In this document: positions 11,583 to 23,701 of the stretch, piece by piece | Numbering within the stretch: position 1 is the stretch's first letter | Layout of the letters: every line of letters begins with the position of its first letter | NCBI GenBank assembly: GCA_024704765.1 | Contig: JAKMXF010000301.1 | Coordinates: 53,945 to 117,944, forward strand | Direction: 5' to 3' | Length of the DNA: 64,000 nt | Source: Oopsacas minuta | Taxonomy: Eukaryota > Porifera > Hexactinellida > Lyssacinosida > Leucopsacidae | Program-made: the position numbers and the translations under genes | Notes under the pieces: model-generated | Database searches by the model: none | What the model was told of the DNA's origin: nothing | Seen by the model: only the letters and a program-made list of their open reading frames with translations

Positions 11583-11799
11583 AAATTCAACAGTGGGTAT
11601 AAATTGACTACACGTAACTATCTCAAAGATCCCTAATTTGTATTGAATAAGCTTGAAACTTTCAGTATATGGAGTTTAACTATATGGGCTTATAATATAT
11701 GAAAGTTAGATATATTACATGACTAATTCCTAAGATATATCATGATCCGCAAGACTTATTGAACGCCCTGATATAACAGAACTTATTAGATACCCTGTA

Positions 11800-12990
11800 G
11801 CTGTCGATTAAAGTGATATATTTTTGGTTCTCTTATAATATACATCGTTTAAGCATATTAAAATATCGTACAAAATTAATCATTTATGCATATTGAATGA
11901 AGGAGCATATTGAACGATTGGTATTATATTTTTGAAATATCCTTCCGAGTTACAACATAGGTTTAGCAGGTGGTTACATAAAACTTCTTCAAAAGCCTAC
12001 AGCTGTATATACGGCTAATGTAATGCATATATTATTGGAAATAAATATTTAGTTTCCAGTTTTCTATGATAAGTTTCTTTATACAATTGACTTCTAATTA
12101 TCATTGAGAGTCAACTCATATTAGCTCACTAGCAAGTAGGCAGTGTGGTAAATTGATGTATCGAATACAAATAGTTCGATACAGTCGACTCTCGTGAATA
12201 CGAACAGCGATAATGAGTACAATCGGATAAGGAGTACGAATTTGGATTCCCGCCTAAAACATGGCCAAATGTATACAAACGAACTCCGGTTAACAAGAAC
12301 ACGGATAATACGAATTATCGGATAGGACCTGGTGTACAATTGAGTCTATATAGATATTGAAAGAGATTTTTGATAATAATTACATCACTGAAGCTGTATG
12401 TGTTGAAAAAGGTGGGATTTGTTGATGTAAAGCAATAACTGGCTCATAGTGGTGATGGCATATTGCTAAATACATTGCAGGAGTTGAAAAGCCATCATGT
12501 GTAATGTGAAACCGATGCATCTTGACCCGCCCAAACAATCTTCATCATTGTTGTGGAAGTTAGAAATGAAGATATATACTCCAAGGATATTGGATGAGCT
12601 AAAATTTCGATCTCAGTACTCCATACATGAGTAAGGTCCATCTGAGAATGAAATAAATATTCAGTAGGTGAGAGGGTTAAACTTTGATTCAAGGTATCGT
12701 GAAATGAAGCTTGTCCTTGGACAGCTATGTATTCTAAGATGGATTCAGTTAGAGTAAACATCGGAACGAGTTTCCGCATATATAATCAAAGAAGTAATAT
12801 AACAGTGGTAGCAATTCTGAAATGAATATCCATGGTACCAGTAATCTGGAACGGTAGCAATTATGACACATAATAGTACAAACGTTTCTGAAATTTACAT
12901 GAAATCACTTAGCACCTAAATACATAATTGTAAATGCTACAAAGAACTTCCTTCTTACACTTTCAGGAAATGAAGATGATAATCGGTGTT
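11800..12990. other. Mostly unrecognised sequence
   Basis: Contains the pogo-like terminus at 12182 (listed separately). A 94-codon minus frame at 12495-12779 has an acceptor-like tract within it, but no match I know; I do not call it a gene. Confidence 0.45.
12182..12336 (+). repeat. pogo/Tigger-like terminal sequence
   Basis: CAGTCGACTCTCGTGAATAC preceded by TA resembles a pogo-group end. Iterated GTACGAAT / GATAATACGAAT motifs follow, like the subterminal arrays of the other pogo elements in the window. I could not find the matching right end, so this may be the 5' end of the Tigger copy at 13020-13960 or a separate remnant. Confidence 0.5.
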
Positions 12991-13019
12991 GAAAAAATGA
13001 AAAATCGAAGACGTTGACA

Positions 13020-13960
13020 AAGACAAAGATTGCTAAAAGTTTTCAAATACCAAAGACGACGATATCAACAATTATGCGGAATAAGTCCAAAATTTCTGAA
13101 GCCTTTGAACAATCTCAGTTTGAACCGGGGGATAGAGGAAACGAACAGCTTTATACGAAGACCTCGAAGAGGTACTGTTGAACTGGATTGGAAAAGTAAG
13201 GAGTTCAATATGCAGCTTGGAGGTCCAAATATCCTAGAAAAAGCAAATAGTTTCAATCAAAATTAAGTTACAGTACTTTTAAGTGTACGTAGTACTGCGT
13301 GGCTTAAAAGATTTAAAGTCAGATACACCATTAATTTTATAATATTTATGGTGAATATTCGATTGTAACGAGTGAGATTACAGGCGAATGGACTTTAACA
13401 ATTCTTCCAAGCTTGCTCTCGCAATTTGCCCCTATGATGTGCACAATGCAGACGAGACAGGTATGTTCCACAAGGGCTCCCAGACATGATGTTTTTACTG
13501 AAAGGAGAGACTTGCAACGTCGAAAAGCAAAGCAAAGAGTGATTAACCTTTCTTGTTGCAGCAACATGTCAGGGAAAGATAAACTTCCGCACCTAGTCAT
13601 TGTATATATTTGCAACCAACGTGTCCAGGTGTTCCAAAGGTGTCCAGACTATTCCCCTCCAGTACGAAGCTTACAAAAAGGGTGGATGCTGTCACATTAC
13701 TTCACTTTTTGGCTTACCAAGTTGGATAGGAAATTTATGCAGGATGGAAGAAAAGTAGTGGTTGTTGATAGCAGTCCATCCCATCCCAAAATTTAATCTC
13801 AACTCAAAGCTACGTGACTAATGTTTTGCCCCCTAATATAACATCTACACTTCAACCATGTGGCCAGAGCGTTATCAAAAAATTGAAGTAGTACAGGCAT
13901 ATGCAGCTGCAAAAATGGTCTTCGCAGTCGGCAACAAAAGTACACCCGAGACGAATCAAT
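13020..13960 (+). pseudogene. Tigger (pogo) transposase, heavily decayed
   Basis: The start matches the CENP-B/Tigger N-terminal helix-turn-helix: KIAKSFQIPKTTISTIMRN at 13022 onward. Further on come a Tigger DDE core in several frames (VFTERRDLQRRKAKQR, SGKDKLPHLVI) and PPNITSTLQPCGQSVIKKLK near 13830, which is the third-Asp region. The usual QPLDQG Asp is Gly here. The part between the DNA-binding domain and the first Asp is partly missing. Multiple stops and frameshifts make it inactive. Confidence 0.75.
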
Positions 13961-16806
13961 GTGATATAAATATTTAATAGTACACATACCTAACAAGGAA
14001 ATGTGTGATTGGTAGATACCAATAGAACTAATGGTTTGGTGATATCAATTAAAACAAGCACATCTTAGTATACAGCAAATATGAGTGGATTACGAGTTGA
14101 CTGTCCAGTTAGTTTAGTCCATGGATTTACATTCTAATACATATATTATGAATTTTCAACATTGTTGAAGAGCAAATCTAATGAAATATAATTTAGCCAT
14201 TATGTAAGTAAATGTAGGCGGAACACTGGGACAAAATTTTCATATTTTCTTATACATCCTACTGTATCATCACTGTAGTATCCGCCTAAGCCACTTACCC
14301 AGTCAATTATGCGAGGGTGTATATACAATCTATAAATAGGGTAGACGGCCCAGATGGTCGATTGAGAAATACACATGTCGAATTACTACTTCAATTTTGA
14401 GATTTTCAAATACTAGTAGAACAAACTATATCATAAATAAGAAGAATTATCCTACTAGGACCGAAGAATCTGATCAAATATTAGGCCAGTGATAGTTAGA
14501 AAAGTGTTTCAGCTTCACCTAAGTAAATACATACATTGGTTATTGTAGTAATATGCGAGAAAGTGTAAATCATCGCTTTCCCAATTTACTAACGTTTAGC
14601 ACAATCAATAGGATTTCAGATGAGAAATAGTTCATGGTTCAGAAAATTACAAACAAACATTACACCAGTTTTCTTGAGACATATAAACATTTTCAACTAT
14701 TAGAAATGTTAAGAAGTTATAGAACTGAACACGCAAGTATGTGGCTTTAGGGTGGAAGTGGTGTCATAAGGTAGGATACATCTGATTTATCCCATAAGGG
14801 GTGACAATAGATCAAGTGATTGATAGGAACTGTTCTGAATGCAGTATTGAAACCCTGGGTACATAGCACTTCAACATCCATCTTGACCATAAGTGTTTTT
14901 GGGCGAGTGAATGAGGATGGGTGAAGATGCTCTGATAAAACAATTGTTTCATGAGCAGAGAGTTTAAGCAATGACAAATAAATGTTCAATCCCAGATGAG
15001 GAATACAATTTCTTAAACATATTGAAAAGCATTACTGAATGTTTTTAACAGATGAAATAAGATGTCCCAAAATAAGTAAGAAATTGGATCAGAAAAGTAT
15101 ACATCAACCGGTACAAGGTTATTTGGAAGCTGAGAAATAATTACTGTAGCCTAAAAACCTCTGGATAACTCATAATAGGACTTGTCATGGAAGATATCTG
15201 AATTTATTGCAATTTTTCACAACAATGTATGCTTTCAAGGACAAATATGTATATATTACACGTGTGCATAAACCGTAACATCGTTGTCATCTAAGGCGCA
15301 AGAGTTTATCTCGGTGCTTGTTGGGCAAATCAAAGTGCCAATTCACCAGCAATAGAGGATACAAAGTGCCGAATGCTAGATTCAGATCAGTATAAGATCA
15401 ATACATTAAGGTACAAAAAGTGCCATCCCAACAGAATCCTGCAAGAAGTTCCGAATAAGAAATTCATGGGTGCACACCTGCTGTAATGTATAAATATCAT
15501 AGTATGTGGATTAAGATATCTAATTCAACATGATACTGAAATAAGTAGACAAAAATGGTAACTTAATTTGCAAATCCTGAAATCTGGTAACCAAAATTCG
15601 TATTCACTTCAAGAATTGATAGCAGACTGAGATTCATAGCAAAGGGCAGGAGTTGATAAATCATTTGAGAGAAGACGCTAAGGCAATTAGTGATAGACTT
15701 TGTGGAATAATAAACTGAGTATCCGGGATAGAATTAACGATACACACTTTCAGCTTTCAATACTTGCGAGGAGAACTCAAAGCACAATATACTTACAATA
15801 AATAATCACATTATTTGCCACTATTCAGCCAATTACATGCTAGAAGTTTACAATTTGAACACAGGGACCACTCAATATGCGAAATAACCTCATGCATGGT
15901 TTTGGTAGTAACCGCGGTAGTAACAATCATACATGACATGGATTCTCAAAACTCTAAATATCTTAAATACAATTTCATATATGAATGAATTATAATATGG
16001 AAATTTTATTTGTAGTTAGTAATATAATGGAACATTTGGAAATTTCGCGGGTTTCGCGGGGTTGGAATAAATAGATAATTAACGATATTAATGCAAAAGT
16101 TTCTAGTGCAATCACAATATTTCTGAAGACGACTGGCAACTAAAAGTTCTTGAACAAGAATAAGGAATTTGATAATCTGAAAATGAGAATTACACTCGTT
16201 CATATATCAACTATGAATTCTGTGGAGATGAAGTTTATTAGAGAAGAGCAAAGGAAGTAGTCATCAGTAAAGTGTGTGGTCATGATCAAACTTATATAGA
16301 ATTTCCAGATACATACAGTGCTTGCCAAGGAAAGTCAGTATAGCTTAAGAAAAAATTATTGAATTCATTTGAAAATAAATGCAATTCAATGTTTCAATTA
16401 TTAGAGAATATAATGCAAATAAAAAATTTCAAATATGTTGAATAAAAATCAGCAAATTATTGTCGAGGATTGTTTATGGTGGGCTTAATATGTAACTATA
16501 TACACAAAGCAGAAACGAAATGTAGTGGTATTGTTTTATTGTCAGTGCCAAGGGCGACCATATGTGTTTTGCAACGATTTCCCCAGTACGAATAGTTAAT
16601 AATCTTTCCACTTTTTGCCCAGAGTTGAGCTACCGTGTGAATCTTTTGACTAAGTATTGGGAATAGCGGGTTAACGGCAGATATTTTGGAGTTCAATACC
16701 AGAGTGTAAACGGATATTTGCATAATGAACTATCACAAATATTGCGTATATATTAAGAACATTGGTAATATGAAACATCCTATACAAAAGGTTTTGACAA
16801 GCTATA
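13961..16806. other. No recognisable gene
   Basis: About 2.8 kb of AT-rich DNA. Minus-strand frames at 14747-14989 (80 codons), 16006-16203 and 16496-16723 match no family I know and lack convincing exon boundaries. Confidence 0.5.
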
Positions 16807-18114
16807 CGAGGGGCACTCAATAAGTTTTGAGCCTGACTATGTTGCGAGCTCTTTTACAAGTAAACCATTACTTGTTTCGAATAAACATGGGATAAATATA
16901 CTTAGCTGAAAATCTGGTAACTTTATCGTGTATACTTTTCAGATAGCAGTAGTTTTATTATCTATGGATTCCTTAGTTACCAAATCCTCAATACAGTTAT
17001 CAAGGCGTGATATTCGTGCGATAATACTTTTTCAGTTCCAACTTTTGAAAACAATAAAAGAATGTCACGAAAATTTCTGTACAGCCTTTCCAAATAACAA
17101 GGTATCTACGGCAACAGTGAAAAAGATGGTACAGAGAATTTAAGTGTGGGAGTTTTCATCTTGAAAACCAACCCCGCCCTGGACCACCCCCATACGCTGT
17201 TACAGAGGGAATTGTTGAGTCAATTGAGGACATGGTGATAGCAGACCCAAATGTTACATATGAGAGGATTCAGCACGAAATTGGCATTCCATCCGGTGCA
17301 GTGCACACCATTTTACGCCAATCCCTTCAGCTACGTAAACTTTGTGCCCGTTGGATCCCACATCAGCTTAATCCTGAGCAGAAGGAGAGTCGAGTGAAAT
17401 GATACCATGAAATGCTTAAAAAATTCAACAATGGCAACAGTAGAGATGTTTCCAAGATAATAACTGGTGATGAAACATAGATCTATCACTATGATCCAGG
17501 AACAAAGCAGCAGAGCCGTCAATGGTGTGAAATTGGAGAAGGTCCCCCAACAAAAGTTCGCAGAACTCAGTACACCAAGAAACAAATGCATACAAATTTT
17601 CTTAATACAACGGGTGTTAAAACTGTTGTACCTCTTGAACCTGGTAAGACAATTAATTCAACCGGGTACACAGAGAGTTGTTTGCCTCTAGTCATAAAGC
17701 AATAAATTTACAGCGTCCTGGCACAGGATTAAGGGGAACTATTTTGCACCACGATAATGCCAGTTCTCATACATCAGAAGTGACAAGACAATTCATTGAA
17801 GAATCAGGACTACACATTTTGCTACACCCCCTTATCCTCCAGATCTAGCACCCTGCGACTTCTGGCTCTTTCCTAGAATAAAAAACTACCTTAAAGGCAG
17901 AAATTTTTCATCGAATTCTGAACTTGAGGGGGCCCTCAGAGAAGTGATCGGAGACATCAACGAAAATGAATTTATAGAAGCTATTCAAGCTTGGTTTAAA
18001 CGAATGAACAAGTGTATTCAAGCTAAGGGATGCTATTTCGAACAATTATAGTAAAAACAAATATAGATTGATGCTTTTTGATACTTAGGCTCAAAAGTTA
18101 TTGAGTACCCCTCG
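16807..18114 (+). mobile_element. Mariner element C (DD34D)
   Basis: Ends are CGAGGGGCACTCAATAAGTT at 16807 and AACTTTTGAGCC-type inverted sequence finishing ACCCCTCG at 18114, with TA on each side (16805-16806 and 18115-18116). The 1308-bp length is normal for a mariner. The transposase lies on the plus strand. Confidence 0.95.
16964..18052 (+). pseudogene. Mariner transposase C
   Basis: It starts MDSLVTKSSIQLSRRDIRA, with a frameshift near 17130, then a PRPGPPP linker and RWIPHQLN. TGDET (first Asp) is followed by an in-frame stop in place of the usual Trp. HHDNASSH carries the second Asp and PDLAPCDFWLFPR the third, giving DD34D spacing. The C-terminus is KGCYFEQL. Several frameshifts lie between 17500 and 17850. 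All three catalytic Asp codons survive although the frame is broken. Confidence 0.88.
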
Positions 18115-18425
18115 TATTCCATTATACTCGCAATCTTACTACTAAAATCTTCACCAGTGATCACTAGAACGAGATAAAAAGCTTAATTGATTCCTAATCT
18201 GTTATGTGAGAAGTAATTGTAGTAAGATCGATATTCATGTATAAATGTGATTTCAATTTAATGATAGATTGAGATAGATAGATCTAGTTAAGACTTACTA
18301 ATTATCTACTTCCCGAAATTTGTTGGTATTGTAAGAATGGTCGTTCAAGGGGATCAGTTTGTAATCGAATTGTAAGAACATATTGACATCCCTTATCATG
18401 CAAATCGGTTATACGGTCTGCTATA

Positions 18426-19768
18426 CAGGGTATCAAACAAATGATGTCGTAATATAGAATGGACAAATAAAACATATTCTTGCAGTGTAGTAATGTGCTC
18501 CTTACTTTCCTATATAACCGTCATTGTTAGCAATAGATAATTTTATCCCATTGGGCATTGAAGCTATAAGATTGGCCAAAACATTCTCCGTCACCTGAAA
18601 CCATCCCAGTTAGAGATTATTTTTTAAACCTTCTTCATTTGTTGAGAGGGGCATTGAATCCAGTTGAGTTTGGAATATTCCCCACAGATTTTCTATAGGA
18701 TTCAAGTCTGGCGAATTCGCAGACCACACTTCTTTGGGCCAAAAACCTTTAAGGTTCCACAAAACACCACTCTTGAGTTCTTTTAGAGGTATGAGCTGGC
18801 GCCCCATCTTGTTGGAAAATGGCCTTGCATATGTTTATGATCATTTTTCGTGTGTAAATGGGTCCATATTTCTTTTTCTTTTAAGTGCAGGTACCAAAGC
18901 TTTTTCAAAATTTCCTCTACATAATATTCTGTATTCATGTTCTTACCTCGTGGAATAAAGTGCAATTCTGATAAGGCAGAGCAAGACATCATACACCAGA
19001 CATTTACTTTCAGAGGGTACTTCACATTCTCTACCGGAAGTATATCATCTCGTTTCCGAGCCTCCACTCGTTTATTTTTGCCGATTCGGAGTATGATAAA
19101 GTTGAAATGGTGATTCATTTGAAAATAGAATTCGTCTCCATTCTTCAACACTCCAGTTCTTCCTCTCTTTGCAGAATTTACATGGGCTTTTTCTGAGAAT
19201 CGGTTAACTTTGGCTGTTTTTGTGGTTTATAAGTAGTAGCATTCAAACTTCTCAAATAATTCAATACAGTAACGTGAGAAAGTGCTACTATGCCTCCCCT
19301 TCCCAAATTCTTGGTCAATATCCTAGTTGATTTGTGAGGTTTGGATAGCGATTTACCAATTATGATTTTCGCTGCTTTGAACGGAATTTTTTTGACCACG
19401 TCCAGGCTTATTTCTCAACGATTCACCACCTCTAGAAAGTGCCCACCAACGCTGTATTGTTCGTAAATTAATCTTCGGAGCATGAGAAACCTTCGTTTGC
19501 GACATGCCTGCTATAATCATACCGATAGCAGGATTGCGGACATCAATAGTGTATTCGGTAACCATAAAAACACTAAATAATGTTAGGAATTTTTATTTTC
19601 CGGTAATGTAGAATATCAGTAAATACCAATTAGAACACTAATTATGATTTCTTGAAGCATTTACAAAAGGTATATTAAGTCAGATAATCATGATTAAATC
19701 GTCTAAATTGGGTACTTAATTAGAGATATAAAATATATAAATTACGACATCAATTGTTTAACACCCTG
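18426..19768 (-). mobile_element. Tc1/mariner element D (DD37E type)
   Basis: Ends are CAGGGTATCAAACAAATGAT at 18426 and, inverted, CAGGGTGTTAAACAATTGAT at 19768. TA lies on both sides. Length 1343 bp. It is related in transposase sequence to element E at 24851. Confidence 0.92.
18540..19565 (-). pseudogene. Tc1-like transposase D (DD37E)
   Basis: On the minus strand the frame starts near 19565 and shows LRTIQRWWALSRGG (helix-turn-helix), a GRGGIVALSHVTVLNYLR second domain, VNVWCMMSCSAL, FQQDGAPAHTS (second Asp) and ANSPDLNPIENLW (terminal Glu). Counting across one frameshift gives 37 residues between Asp and Glu. At least three frameshifts (near 19380, 19160 and 18800) and stops inactivate it. 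Confidence 0.85.
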
Positions 19769-21087
19769 TAGCTTGACCTGTACAATGAGGGCATTAAAAG
19801 TAAAGAGTTGAGCCGAATATTTCCATTTTAAGAGCCAATCACTCATGTGTAGGGTTGAATGTTTACTGAATTGATACAACATTTTGTGCTTTCTTATGGA
19901 TCTATGAGTTGTCTGTCCACTGTACCAATCTCGTTTCCTAGTAGAGCTACCGATTTGTCGTACTCTGTTGCATGGGCCAGAATGCCTGTGATTTCCGTTA
20001 ATTCTCCCAACTCTCCGTCACACTATAAGCTCGCCGTATTTACTTATATAATATGGAACAAATAAGTCCGTCCATATGTCCGGCTCTACATATACAGCCC
20101 CTGTCTCTCTTTCCCTTTCTAAGCTAGATAGCGTTGTCGTGATAAGGTATGGTTGATTTGATTGATGAAATGGTTACCCAACGTTCCAAAAATGTGACAA
20201 TCATCATTGATAGTCAGGGATCTAGAACGAATAGTTAAATATCAGTGGAAAATATATTCGAGCAGAAGCAGACGAGTGATAGCTTGGAAGTTACAAATTC
20301 CAACTTGCAAGAGGTCGTAAAAATTCTACAAAGGAGTTAGATAGCATAAAGAATCTATAGCTGACTAGTGCAACACCCCGCGTCACATACTTACAGACAT
20401 CAATGAAATTGGGAAAGAGTAATTGGGTCGTTACCACTTTCTGGGGATGAGGTTGACTTACAAACAAATGTATTATAAATATTATAGCATTTTAATTCCC
20501 GTATTATAAATCTTAGTTATCAGTATTTGTTAGAATAAGTTAAATTAGTATCAAACAATCACGTAAATAAGAGCATATCTTGAGAGCGAAAGATGGCGAG
20601 CTCCTGCCCGAAATATGTTGATTTAAAATATTCAAGGAAAGGCTATCGAAATGTGATGGATAGTAGCAATAATAGAACTTGGGTGCAAGGGTATTTAGTA
20701 ATTGGTTAAGTTTTGAAATATAAAATGTATTATTGGTCATATTATTTTCCAAAATATTTGTCGAATGTAAGTTATGCCATTTTCACAACTTTTCCCAATA
20801 TTGAAATATATAATCCACATCTTGTCATTATTCGTAGCTAGATGTGGTGAAATGTATTATCGTTGAATAGGAATTCATATATAACGAATTTGTTCGTAAT
20901 GTTTGTTTACCCATTTCAATTTTACGCTCGGCAATTACGCAGGGATATTTTAGGACCGTAGACTGATTAAATCAGTTTGGAACTATGCTGGAGGCAATGG
21001 CTGGTATATGAATCTAAGAAACAGTCCACATTTTTGCAGAATAACAATAGTAGGCACTTGCAGAAATAAATGCCTCCATTACAAGTA
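19769..21087. other. No recognisable gene
   Basis: AT-rich sequence without a supported gene; short frames at 19859-20065 and 20540-20752 look like chance. Confidence 0.55.
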
Positions 21088-22860
21088 CAGTAGAAGCTCT
21101 CAAACCGGGGCAAAATCTAGCAAACCGGGCACATTGTTTCCATTGTATCCTGCCCTTAGGATGCACTAAGCTGTAGAAATTGTAGCCAATCAATTCTGGA
21201 CAACAAACCGTTGAACAGAGAACAACGAAATTTAATTAATCGCCTAGTTTTCCTTTTTACTATAAAAACTACATGTCTACCATCAAATCTTCACACAAGT
21301 CTGCCCTAACCATCGAACAACGACAAAATGCCCTAAGGATGTTGGATGATGGCAAGAGTGAGGGTATAGTGGCTGAATTCTTCAATGTGGGTAAAGGAAC
21401 AATTAACCGTATCAAATCCAATCACGTGGCCCATTCAGTTGCATATAGACGAAACAGGTGAAACTCCTGAGAACATCAGGAAACGAAAGCACTCTGTTGT
21501 TGTTCCCAAGTACGAAGATATCGACATTGCTGTTATTGAATTCCTGAAATTAGCGGGAGATCGAGGAATGGTCGTAACTGGCCCCTATGCTTCGTACCCT
21601 AGCTGAGAGAGAAGCTAGTGCAAATGGAGTGGAGGGATGGCTTTCGAGAGTGAAGGTGCGTCATGGAATCTGCGGAAGAGCACTTAGCGGTGATGCAGCA
21701 GGTGTTGAGAAGGTGGTTCTCAAGAGTTGGTAAGAGGACTTGCTAGGATCATTGGATGTTATAACCCGGAAGATATCTATAACCTAGATGAAATTGGGTT
21801 ATATTTCAGGGAAACAACGACCAAATCCCTTTTTCTTCTTAAAGATACCACTTATGGAATTAAACAGGACAAATCTCGCCTCACTCTCATGGTCAGTACA
21901 TTCATGCTAGGTGAAAAAGAGAAACTACTCCTGATATAGAAGAGCGAGAAACCAAGAAGGGCTTTGAAAGGTGCAGACATGTCCAAATTACCTATTGTAT
22001 ATAAGGCTCAGAGGAAGGCATGGATGACTAGTCTTATATTTTGCTCTTGGATGAAGGGCTTCGACAACAGAATGTACAAATCAGGTAGGAAAATCCTAAT
22101 GTTCATGGACAATGCAAGTGTCCACAAAGCCTCTGATGTGCTCAGTTTAAAGGCAGTGCAGCTCGCATATTTCCCTTGCAACACCACGAGTTGCACCCAA
22201 CCATTAGTGCCGGTTTTATCCAGTCTCTCAAATTGCTATATCGTAAACAGGTGCATGAGCATCTATTGACACATATGGTGAATATTGACAATATTAATAA
22301 ACCCAACGGTGACCCTTATAAAATGATTACAATAGCCCTTGCTATAGTTTGGGCATCTGGAGCCTCGAATCAAGTGATTGTCCTAACGATCTCCAAATGC
22401 TTTTCAAAGTGCGGGTTTGGAGTTGCAGCTGTTGTCCCCGAGCTACCCATGATCATAAATCCAGAGGAGATTCAAATTCAAAGAGAAGAAAATGGCGAAT
22501 GTGGGATTTTTCCCTTTGTAATCAGTCCTGAAGAGCTCTTTGAGGAAGCGTTAATTAATGTCACACAAAGGCTAAACGTCCATGACAAAGATTGTGGAAT
22601 TGGATGCGATTCTGAGGGTGATTTATCTGAAGCTTTTCCTATCGCGACTTCAAATCCGCACTAGAAGCTATTCGAGTGCTTCAGATGTGCGCCTTGAGTT
22701 GTGGTGATGAGGAAGTTCTTGGGGGAACTTTTAAGCTTGAAAACTACTTGTTGGTGGTAGCTGCAAGACACACCCAAGAACAAAAACAGTGCCAAATTAG
22801 TGACTACTTCGCCAGTACTATTAGGTAATAATAATTCCTAAATATAATAATATTGGATAA
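21088..22860 (+). mobile_element. Tigger-type (pogo) transposon
   Basis: The left end is CAGTAGAAGCTCTCAAACCG preceded by TA (21086-21087), with AAACCGGG repeated just inside. The gene at 21273-22828 encodes a Tigger transposase. I could not locate the matching right terminus downstream of 22828, so the right boundary is approximate. Confidence 0.78.
21273..22828 (+). pseudogene. Tigger (pogo) transposase with C-terminal PIP box
   Basis: It starts MSTIKSSHKSALTIEQRQNA, the CENP-B-type N-terminal helix-turn-helix. The second DNA-binding domain follows (GVEGWLSRVKVRHGI, ALSGDAAG). DDE_1 core: first Asp in IYNLDEIGLYF, second in FMDNASVHKA, then FPCNTTSCTQPL. The third Asp should follow QPL, but a single missing base at about 22205 destroys exactly that codon and shifts the frame to AGFIQSLKLLYRKQ. 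The C-terminus carries QCQISDYF, a match to the PCNA-interacting consensus QxxIxxYF, and ends at 22828. Frameshifts also occur near 21460, 21605, 21725, 21940 and 22664. It is defective; the decay is modest enough that every domain is still legible. Confidence 0.88.
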
Positions 22861-23292
22861 TTCGAAATCCAGTTTTAAAATAGATTAGTAATTGGGGGCC
22901 CAGAAAAAGATTTCACTATAGCAGCTTTAGAATCTCAGAGTCTTAGTGATCAAAATTATGTTTGGAATAAAAGGTGTCATTGTTTATAATATGGCTGAGT
23001 AATAAGTACATAGCAATTACAGTTGGGAGCGTTATGCTCTCTACACTATCCATTTGTTAAGCCGTAATAAAGAGATTGTGAATATGGAATAGAATGTGGG
23101 CGCATAAATAGTGCTGTAGATACAAGGAGAAAGCAGGTTAAAACGTTGGTGTAGTAAATACTCAATGATATCATACTGCTGGTAGCTGTAGAAAAGTGAT
23201 CAATTGCTTGCTATATCATTTTGATAAAATTATGGAAGTTGGTCAAAACAATAAATCCATACCACGTAATTACATGGTAAATATATTAATTA

Positions 23293-23699
23293 CAGTCAAA
23301 CCTGACTAACGGATACAGTCACTTAAATCAATCCCGGCCGATTTCCCATTACAATGACCTCTGTATAGCGGTACCTGTTCAACACGGCTGTAGGCCACCA
23401 TTTTTGTTCCCTTGCTGGCGCTAACCTGTCCATAACGGCCGCTATCCCTATATAGTGGTCGATTCCTATTAGGTCTACCTTTGATAAGTCCCTTAGGTGG
23501 CCATCATTACCTACTTCTGCTGTATTATCGTTGATATCCGTCACATGTATTAAAGACCGACTTTTCTATATCACAACCATCAACATAAAGATACTACCAC
23601 ACTAGTGTATAATGGCCAAATTTCTCTATAGCTGCCACCTGTATATAACGGCCACTTTTGGACAGCCCTTTCGGTGGCCGTTAAAGACAGGTTAGATTG
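23293..23699. mobile_element. pogo-type MITE, 407 bp
   Basis: The left end CAGTCAAACCTGACTAACGG and the inverted right end CAATCTAACCTGTCTTTAAC match imperfectly, with TA on both sides (23291-23292 and 23700-23701). Internal sequence repeats GGCCGTTA / ATAACGGCC motifs, giving an unusually GC-rich island for this window. It has no coding capacity; the frame at 23323-23544 is incidental. Confidence 0.85.
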
Positions 23700-23701
23700 T
23701 A

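Larger units (their letters stand above)
5242..11771 (-). mobile_element. Mariner element B (DD34D), split by the RAG1-like element
   Basis: On the minus strand the 5' end CAGGGCGTTCAATAAGTCTT lies at 11770 and the 3' end GGGCGTTCAATAAGTCTTGC begins near 5245. TA lies on both sides (5240-5241 and 11772-11773), directly inside element A. The two halves of the transposase gene are at 11582-11037 and 5843-5316, separated by a 5.2-kb insertion with a 5-bp CCATG duplication. A second, closely similar copy starts at 63195 on the plus strand. Confidence 0.93.
3994..11797 (+). mobile_element. Tc1/mariner element A (DD37D), split by a nested insertion
   Basis: The left end is CAGGGTGTCTAATAAGTTCT at 3994, preceded by TA (3992-3993). 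The matching right end AGAACTTATTAGATACCCTG finishes at 11797 and is followed by TA (11798-11799). The two halves are separated by element B, inserted at a TA within the 3' terminal repeat at 5240-5241 / 11772-11773. Without the insertion the element would be about 1.27 kb, normal for this superfamily. A second copy starts at 54733. Confidence 0.93.

Noticed and set aside
12495-12779. 94-codon minus-strand frame, with an internal acceptor-like tract
   Set aside because: Reads protein-like but I recognise no domain and find no partner exons.
14747-14989. 80-codon minus-strand frame as a host exon
   Set aside because: No family resemblance and no clear splice sites; frames of this size are expected by chance in a window this long.
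16496-16723. 75-codon minus-strand frame as a gene
   Set aside because: No recognised domain or splice context.
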